From Draconibacterium sp. (GTDB lineage Bacteria; Bacteroidota; Bacteroidia; Bacteroidales; Prolixibacteraceae), in contig JALUZN010000480.1 in NCBI GenBank assembly GCA_027011835.1, positions 1 to 17,354 of the forward strand: 17,354 nucleotides of DNA. The letters are read 5' to 3'. Positions within the stretch are counted from its first letter, which is position 1, and each line of letters opens with the position of its first letter. A model generated the notes under the pieces. It was given only the letters and a program-made list of their open reading frames with translations, had not been told where the DNA came from and did not search any database. The position numbers were made by a program, and so were the translations under genes. Shown one piece after another: positions 12,633 to 17,354 of this stretch.

Positions 12633-12940
12633 AGTTGTAAATTAGTAGTTGCTTTCTTCGACCATCAAATTTGCGTTTGGTTTAAAATAGGGAATTCAAT
12701 GACGTAAAAATACCAAAATATACGCATATTAAGATTTGTGGGGCAAAAAGTACAAGTATTCTTTACTTTTTATATTTTTCGAAAATTGTTAGTTTTGTAT
12801 GCAACAGAGGAACGGCTAAAGCGTAATTTTGATACTAAAAAAGCAATTTATCCGTTATTTGTGAAAAGAGTAATTGCCGGGTGATTTTGATTTGTTCCGG
12901 CAGTAATTAACCGTTTTATCTTAACCATAACTTCTTGAAA
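12633..12940. other. Divergent promoter region between DUF1800 and the OMP gene
   Basis: No coding sequence is seen. A perfect 8-bp hairpin AAAAAGTA/TACTTTTT lies at 12745-12771. Two plus-strand -7-like boxes follow: TAGTTTTG (12790-12797) and TAATTTTG (12824-12831). The leader before the OMP start holds a small GCCGG/CCGGC stem near 12876-12902. No clear minus-strand promoter for the DUF1800 gene was found. Confidence 0.45.
12790..12797 (+). promoter_or_regulatory. Candidate -7 box of the OMP gene
   Basis: TAGTTTTG fits TAnnTTTG. It would give a leader of about 135-140 nt before the ATG at 12941. The second box at 12824-12831 is an alternative. No good -33 element supports either one. Confidence 0.3.
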
Positions 12941-13528
12941 ATGAAAAAAGCAATCATTCCAATTATTTTTCTCTTTATCTCGGGTGTTTTATTGGCACAG
13001 CCAAAATTCGACCTTGGATTAAAAGCAGGGGTAAATTTTTCGAAACTTAGTTTTAATATCGACGATTATAAATCGGATGCAATAACAAAAGCACATTTTG
13101 GAGCTTTTGGCCGGGTTGGGTGGAATAAAATATTTGTTCAACCCGAAGTGTATTATAGTTCGAAAGGAGGTAATGTTGATTTAAACTCAGGTGCTTTAAG
13201 TGCTGTAAAATCTATCGATTATAGTAGTGTTGATGTACCTGTGTTGCTGGGATTTCAACTGTTTAAACTGAGTATTGTCGATGTTCATATTTTGGGTGGG
13301 CCACTTTTTAGTTTTGTTACAAAGTCGAGTGTAAACGACAATCCTGAGCTTTCGAAAGAGTATTTCGAAAATCATTATGTCGGTTTTCAGTACGGTTTAG
13401 GCGTCGATGTTTGGTTTTTAACCGTTGATGCACGGATGGAGCACGGAAGCAAAAAACTATTTTCTCACCCCGATTTTGAGGGGAGTAATCAAACGTTTAT
13501 GGTTACTGTTGGATTTAAAATATTGTAG
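12941..13528 (+). CDS. Outer-membrane beta-barrel protein (PF13568-like)
   Basis: The product is 195 aa from the ATG at 12941. An upstream TTG at 12935 is in frame, but the ATG gives the better signal peptide. MKKAIIPIIFLFISGVLLAQ is a clean Sec signal with likely cleavage after LAQ. The mature part begins FDLGLKAGVNFSKLSF and is made of alternating polar/hydrophobic strands (VGWNKIFVQPEVYYSSKGG, VDVPVLLGFQLF, VGFQYGLGVDVWF), ending in the aromatic/hydrophobic strand FMVTVGFKIL. This is the pattern of the small eight-strand porin-like OMP_b-brl_2 family of Bacteroidota. Function is unknown, probably structural or a small-solute pore. It is a single gene followed by a good terminator. Confidence 0.85.
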   Translation: MKKAIIPIIFLFISGVLLAQPKFDLGLKAGVNFSKLSFNIDDYKSDAITKAHFGAFGRVGWNKIFVQPEVYYSSKGGNVDLNSGALSAVKSIDYSSVDVPVLLGFQLFKLSIVDVHILGGPLFSFVTKSSVNDNPELSKEYFENHYVGFQYGLGVDVWFLTVDARMEHGSKKLFSHPDFEGSNQTFMVTVGFKIL

Positions 13529-13562
13529 AATTATTGCTGAATAGGCAGTTAGTAAAATTTAT

Positions 13563-13605
13563 ATAGCGATAGTCTCATTCGAAGTGAAACTATCGCTATT
13601 TTTTT
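13563..13605 (+). terminator. Intrinsic terminator after the OMP gene
   Basis: ATAGCGATAGTCTCA pairs with TGAAACTATCGCTAT (one mismatch) around loop TTCGAAG, followed by seven T (13599-13605). It lies 34 nt after the OMP stop and touches the stop codon of the convergent GH20 gene. The 31-nt core (13566-13596) is a diverged member of the palindrome family at 2220-2250 and 3494-3524. Confidence 0.85.
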
Positions 13606-15178
13606 AAATACCTTCCGGTTCGGGAGTTTGATTGGGATAAAACGGATTATAGAAATAGACATTTTTTGAGGATAAATAGTTGAGCATTGGTTTTAACCGA
13701 CGTTTAAAATCGTCGATATTTTTATTTTCGTTGTTTGTCCAGCCGGCTTCTGACATTGCCGAAAGACGCGGCCAAGTCATAAAATCAAGTCTTTTATTAT
13801 TTTGAATTTGTTCGGTACAAACATCAGCCTGCAAGCCTTTTATGAGATTTATATTTTGCTTAAAACCGGGTAACGAATCGGGAGGAAACGAGTAAGTTAG
13901 TTCGAGTGTTACAAATTTACCACCCCATTTTCTGCCACATTTGTGCGATGCGTTCTGAACAAAATCGAAATAGAGAGGAATTCGCGGGCATAGAATCACG
14001 TTGTAATTGTTCGAAAGTGCCGCCTCGAGTTTTTCGGGTTTGTCGTGTCGCCACCACATAACAACCGAATTTTTATTCGATAACTTATGATCAACAATTT
14101 CATCCCACCCAATTACTGTTCGATTCAGTGTTTTTATCGAGTCGGCCATTCTATTCACAAAATAAGATTCTACCTCTTTAAGCGTTTTCAGCTTCTCTCT
14201 TTTCATTAAACTCAAAACATATTTGTCGGTGTTCCACGCGGCATTTCCAAAATGAACTTCGTCGCCACCCAAATGAATATATTTCGATGGGAAGAGCGAG
14301 GCAACTTCTCGTAAAATAGCTGTAAGATAGGTGTATGTTTTCTCGTTTCCGGGATTGAATGTAAAATTGGGGTGCGATTTTGAACCACCACCCGAGAATT
14401 CAGGATATGCGCGGTTTGCTGCGCTTGCATGACCGGGCATGTCAATCTCAGGAATTACTTCGATAAAGCGGTCGGCTGCATATTTTATAATCTCCTCAAT
14501 TTCGGTTTGAGTATAAAATTGTGCTTGTGCATCGGGATTCGTGTGATTGCCAATTCCTCCAACAGTAGTTAGTTTCGGGTAGCTTTTTATCTCAATGCGC
14601 CAGCCGGGCGCATCGGTTAAGTGCCAGTGAAAAATGTTTAATTTGTGGAGTGCCATTAAATCGAGCAGTTGTTTCACTTTTTCAACACCAGAGAAATGGC
14701 GCGACTCGTCTAACATTAATCCGCGCCAGCTAAATCGTGGCGAATCGGTAATGGTAAGCAGCGGTAAAACAAATTTTCCGTCTTCTTTTTCAGCAAAAAG
14801 AAAAAGCTGCCGCACAGTTTGCAGTCCATAATAAATTCCTTTTGGAGAACCCGCTGAAATCTGAATTCCTTTTTTGGTCGATTTTAGAAAATACGAATCA
14901 TTGTTATTCTTTTTGTCGCTCAATTTTAAAAACAGGGTTGCTTTTTCTGAATTTACAATTTCAACAGAAACAAGAGATTTAACTTCCGATTTAAACTGAC
15001 TGACAACCGGTGTTAAAACCTCGTTGTTTGCGTATAACGTTATTTTGTTTTTCAGCTTTAAACTTCCACTTTCTGTCTCAATTTTATTGGGGAGTGGAAT
15101 TAGGTTGATTTTCGGGGGTTGCCGGTTTGTAGAACAGGCAATTAATACAGTTAACACTAGTAGGTTTAGGTATTTCAT
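13604..15178 (-). CDS. Beta-N-acetylhexosaminidase, GH20, lipoprotein
   Basis: The product (524 aa) is a glycoside hydrolase family 20 enzyme that removes terminal GlcNAc or GalNAc by substrate-assisted catalysis. Residues 1-15 are a lipoprotein signal (LTVLIAC, Cys15), so it is membrane anchored, periplasmic or surface exposed. An N-terminal GH20b domain (about 25-145) precedes the barrel, which has WRGLMLDESRHF (151-162), HKLNIFHWHLTDAPGWRIEI (178-197), EIDMPGHASA (244-253) and the catalytic pair in HLGGDEVHFG (302-311; Asp306, Glu307). VIGWDE and MSEAGWT near the end complete the active site. Full family length. The neighbour upstream is the ThuA gene, 23 nt away on the same strand, suggesting glycan breakdown as the shared role. 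Confidence 0.95.
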   Translation of the reverse strand: MKYLNLLVLTVLIACSTNRQPPKINLIPLPNKIETESGSLKLKNKITLYANNEVLTPVVSQFKSEVKSLVSVEIVNSEKATLFLKLSDKKNNNDSYFLKSTKKGIQISAGSPKGIYYGLQTVRQLFLFAEKEDGKFVLPLLTITDSPRFSWRGLMLDESRHFSGVEKVKQLLDLMALHKLNIFHWHLTDAPGWRIEIKSYPKLTTVGGIGNHTNPDAQAQFYTQTEIEEIIKYAADRFIEVIPEIDMPGHASAANRAYPEFSGGGSKSHPNFTFNPGNEKTYTYLTAILREVASLFPSKYIHLGGDEVHFGNAAWNTDKYVLSLMKREKLKTLKEVESYFVNRMADSIKTLNRTVIGWDEIVDHKLSNKNSVVMWWRHDKPEKLEAALSNNYNVILCPRIPLYFDFVQNASHKCGRKWGGKFVTLELTYSFPPDSLPGFKQNINLIKGLQADVCTEQIQNNKRLDFMTWPRLSAMSEAGWTNNENKNIDDFKRRLKPMLNYLSSKNVYFYNPFYPNQTPEPEGI

Positions 15179-15201
15179 TTGTATAGAATTAAATTAAAAT
15201 A

Positions 15202-15972
15202 TTAGTCGATTCTTTTCGCAGCCCAATTAATTGCATTTGTAATGTGTTCTATTATCAGTGTATCCTGATATGCTTCGGGAGTATGACCAAAGACGGTATA
15301 AAAGGACCGTATTCCATCGTTGTTGTTCCACCAAATTAATGGGTGGTCGCCCATTCGCCAGGCTTCGTTTTTGTCTGCTCTTCCTTTTTTAATTGTGCTC
15401 TCGTCGAGGTGTGCCAAAACATGAACATGGGGGCGGGGATTTTTTTTATAGGCGTACCACTCGTCAACGGTTGTGTAGCTTTTCATTCCTTTAAACGGTT
15501 TCATTGCAGGGTGGTCGTAGTTTTCGAAAACAATGGTTGCTTTTTGTGCCGGTGGGTGCGAAAGAAAATATCCGCCTATCAATTTCCCGTAGAATGGCCA
15601 ATCGTATTCAAAATCGGCTGCGGCGTGAATACCAACAAAACCTTTCCCACTTTTCATAAACTTTTCGAATGCTGCCTGCCCTTTGTCGCAAATTGCATCT
15701 CCGGTAGGATTCAGAAAAACGGCAACATCAAACTTTTTTAGAAATTCGTCGCGTAGTAGCGATGCATCTTCGGTTGCCGTAATTATCCAGTTTTGCTTTT
15801 TACTTTGGTCGTATAACATTTTTATACCCGACGAGATAGATGCATGCCTGTATCCTGCTGTTTTTGTAAATACAAGAATGTGTATTGGTGTATCGAACTC
15901 TTGTTTGTTTTGTGCATTTGTACTGCCGAATGTCATAAAAACTGAGAGGAACAAAAGAATTAAATTTTTCAT
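15202..15972 (-). CDS. Secreted ThuA-domain protein
   Basis: The product (256 aa) begins with a Sec signal (MKNLILLFLSVFMTFGSTNA, then QNKQ). It continues as a ThuA domain (PF06283, class I glutamine amidotransferase-like fold): HILVFTKTAGYRHASI (31-46), FDVAVFLNPTGD (81-92), KGFVGIHAAADFEYDWPFYG (110-129), YDHPAMKPF and HPLIWWNNNDGIRSFYTVFG near the end. The family is tied to sugar (trehalose-like) utilisation, and the reaction is not settled. It covers essentially the whole domain and no additional domains are seen. It stands first in a probable two-gene operon with the GH20 hexosaminidase. Confidence 0.92.
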   Translation of the reverse strand: MKNLILLFLSVFMTFGSTNAQNKQEFDTPIHILVFTKTAGYRHASISSGIKMLYDQSKKQNWIITATEDASLLRDEFLKKFDVAVFLNPTGDAICDKGQAAFEKFMKSGKGFVGIHAAADFEYDWPFYGKLIGGYFLSHPPAQKATIVFENYDHPAMKPFKGMKSYTTVDEWYAYKKNPRPHVHVLAHLDESTIKKGRADKNEAWRMGDHPLIWWNNNDGIRSFYTVFGHTPEAYQDTLIIEHITNAINWAAKRID

Positions 15973-16009
15973 TTTTATTGTGTTTTTTTTTGCAAGATAG
16001 TTAAAATAA

Positions 16010-16090
16010 TAGATTGCTAGATACTAGATACTAGATACTAGATTGCTAGATACTAGATACAAGATTGCTAGACATTAGACACAAGACAAG
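16010..16090. repeat. TAGATAC heptamer tandem array
   Basis: Units in order: TAGATTGC, three TAGATAC, TAGATTGC, two TAGATAC, AAGATTGC, TAGACAT, TAGACAC, AAGACAAG. Most are 7 nt, and the TTGC-type variants are 8 nt. It abuts the next heptamer array without a gap. Confidence 0.85.
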
Positions 16091-16335
16091 CAACCAGTAA
16101 CAAGTAACAAGCAACCAGTAACCAGCAACAAGCAACCAGTAACCAGCAACAAGCAACCAGTAACCAGCAACAAGCAACCAGTAACAAGTAACCAGCAACA
16201 AGCAACCAGTAACAAGTAACCGGCAACAAGGAACAAGCAACAAGGAACAAGCAACCAGTAACAAGTAACCAGCAACAAGTAACCGGCAACAAGGAACAAG
16301 CAACAAGTAACCAGCAACCAGCAACCAGCACCCAG
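16091..16335. repeat. 35-unit heptanucleotide array (YAACMAG)
   Basis: Exactly 35 consecutive 7-nt units run from 16091 to 16335 with no insertion or deletion. The main variants are CAACCAG, TAACAAG, TAACCAG, CAACAAG, GAACAAG and TAACCGG. There is higher-order order: three identical 21-bp triplets (CAACCAG TAACCAG CAACAAG) at 16112-16174, then longer related blocks. The strand is strongly skewed: T is scarce on plus and A on minus. All three minus-strand frames stay open through it (LLVAGYW-like heptapeptides), which is a property of the repeat and not evidence of a gene. Confidence 0.95.
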
Positions 16336-16404
16336 CCAAACACTAAACTACTGAATAATAAATTGTCAACAGATTTTCAATTGTGACTTTAAACAACTTC
16401 TATA
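16336..16404. other. Short spacer downstream of the YitT gene
   Basis: This spacer joins the heptamer array to the stop codon of the YitT-like gene. No terminator hairpin or gene is seen in it. On the other side, 15973-16009, upstream of the ThuA gene, carries T-rich DNA with no clear promoter box. Confidence 0.4.
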
Positions 16405-17328
16405 TTAATCGCTGACTTTTGCATTTAAGCTTTGAAAACCCTCGCCTAAAATTTCTTTCGCATCCATAACCGTAATAAAAGCATCGGGGTCTATTTTGCT
16501 GATGTATTCTTCTAAAATTGCCACCTCGCGTCGGCTAACAACAGTATAGATAATTTGTTTTTCTTCTCCTGTAAACATTCCTTCGCCGCGCAAATAGGTA
16601 CCTCCACGTTCCAGGTCGGTTAATAATTTGTTTCTTATGTCGATATGTTTTTTCGAGATGATTAAAAGTGCTTTGTTGTAGTCGGCACCTTCTAATGTCA
16701 GGTCAATTGCACGTCCCGAGATGTAAATAACAATCCATGAATAGAGTGGTATTTGCCAGTCGTGAAATGCGAAAAGTGCCAGTAAAACGATGACCGAGTC
16801 GACGTAAATCATTAATTTACCAAGTTGCAGGTTAGTGTATTTTGCAATAATCATGGCAATAATATCGGAGCCGCCCGATGTGGCACGCGACTTAAAAATT
16901 AACCCCAGACCGAAGCCAATAAGCACACCGCCAAACACCGATGAAAGAAGTACGTCGTTAACCAGTGCCGCATCTCCAACGGGGCGCAGGTAGGTTATCC
17001 CATCGATAAAAACCGATGTTAAAACAAACCCGATAATGGTTTTTATGCCAAATCGCGGCCCCAGAATTTTTATTCCGGCAATCGTTAGCGGAATGTTCAG
17101 AATTAAGCCAAACAGTCCGATTGGAAATCCTTCGGGCCAAAAAGAGAAAAGTCCTTCTGTTAAATAGTGAACAACAATTGCTATTCCGTAAACACCACCG
17201 GGTACAATTTTATGAGGGGTTATAAAATAAACAAAACCCACAGCAAGAATAAACGAACCTATTAATATGAGTGAATAATCTTTCACCCATTTCGGACTGA
17301 AAACTTTGTCTTTTACAATAAATGCCAT
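16405..17328 (-). CDS. YitT/DUF2179 family membrane protein
   Basis: The product (307 aa) belongs to the YitT family (PF02588 plus DUF2179, PF10035). Five to six hydrophobic helices span about 18-230: LILIGSFILAVGFVYFI, IGLFGLILNIPLTIAGI, IIGFVLTSVFIDGI, VFGGVLIGFGLGLIF and SVIVLLALFAF. The loop PHKIVPGGVYGIA (38-50) and SRATSGGSDIIAMIIAKYTN are family landmarks. The cytoplasmic C-terminal DUF2179 domain contains RGGTYLRGEGMFTGEEKQ (241-258) and ends VMDAKEILGEGF. Its function is not established; transport is often proposed. It appears to be a single gene. Only 26 nt of upstream sequence are in the window. Confidence 0.92.
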   Translation of the reverse strand: MAFIVKDKVFSPKWVKDYSLILIGSFILAVGFVYFITPHKIVPGGVYGIAIVVHYLTEGLFSFWPEGFPIGLFGLILNIPLTIAGIKILGPRFGIKTIIGFVLTSVFIDGITYLRPVGDAALVNDVLLSSVFGGVLIGFGLGLIFKSRATSGGSDIIAMIIAKYTNLQLGKLMIYVDSVIVLLALFAFHDWQIPLYSWIVIYISGRAIDLTLEGADYNKALLIISKKHIDIRNKLLTDLERGGTYLRGEGMFTGEEKQIIYTVVSRREVAILEEYISKIDPDAFITVMDAKEILGEGFQSLNAKVSD

Positions 17329-17354
17329 TTTTATTTGCTTTTTTTTTATTGAAG

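Noticed and set aside
12935..12940. TTG start two codons upstream for the outer-membrane protein
   Set aside because: The ATG at 12941 gives a standard signal peptide (MKKAIIPIIF), and the extension adds nothing.
16010..16335. Possible CRISPR array
   Set aside because: The units are 7 bp with no unique spacers and there are no cas genes.
16046..16343. Three overlapping minus-strand open frames rich in LLVAGYW/LLVTGC repeats
   Set aside because: They are the three translations of a 7-bp tandem repeat that lacks stops on that strand. All three frames are equally open and none has a gene-like composition.

Overview
The window looks like a chromosomal segment of a Bacteroidota, probably of the Marinilabiliales/Prolixibacteraceae type. 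The order-level guess is inference. The evidence is an AT-rich genome, weak Shine-Dalgarno sites, -7 boxes of the TAnnTTTG type before several genes, a type IX secretion (T9SS) C-terminal sorting domain, a small outer-membrane beta-barrel, and the DUF1501/DUF1800 pair.

Left part (1-5816): the 3' end of a GIY-YIG nuclease gene runs directly into an inverted-repeat element. Next come a phosphoglycosyltransferase and an RmlC/WxcM-like cupin sugar enzyme, and, after a gap of about 3.1 kb, a PF14907-type nucleotidyltransferase. These three fit one cell-surface polysaccharide locus. The gap (1609-4709) is an accessory island. It holds three same-orientation copies of a 238-bp repeat (A 1774-2204, carrying a 193-bp insertion; B 3203-3440; C 4252-4487). 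These alternate with two toxin-antitoxin modules: HicB with a broken HicA, and a small antitoxin with a RelE/ParE toxin. The hicA gene is interrupted by a 104-bp MITE-like insertion flanked by 6-bp direct repeats, so the first module keeps its antitoxin but has lost an intact toxin.

Middle part (5817-12632): a 467-bp spacer with a long imperfect hairpin, then a three-gene proton-translocating NAD(P) transhydrogenase operon on the minus strand (pntAA-pntAB-pntB). A perfect CRP-like palindrome lies just upstream of its first start codon. Further right, also on the minus strand, is a DUF1800-DUF1501 operon whose DUF1501 product carries a twin-arginine-like N-terminus and a T9SS sorting domain.

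Right part (12633-17354): a small outer-membrane beta-barrel gene on the plus strand converges on a lipoprotein GH20 beta-N-acetylhexosaminidase and a secreted ThuA-domain protein, which form a probable operon. A good hairpin terminator lies between the convergent genes. Next is a striking tandem array of 35 uninterrupted heptanucleotide units (consensus YAACMAG), preceded by a TAGATAC heptamer array, and finally a YitT/DUF2179 membrane protein.

No rRNA, tRNA, CRISPR array, complete insertion sequence or integrase was recognised. The most unusual parts are the repeat/toxin-antitoxin island, the MITE in hicA, the palindromic repeat families and the heptamer array.
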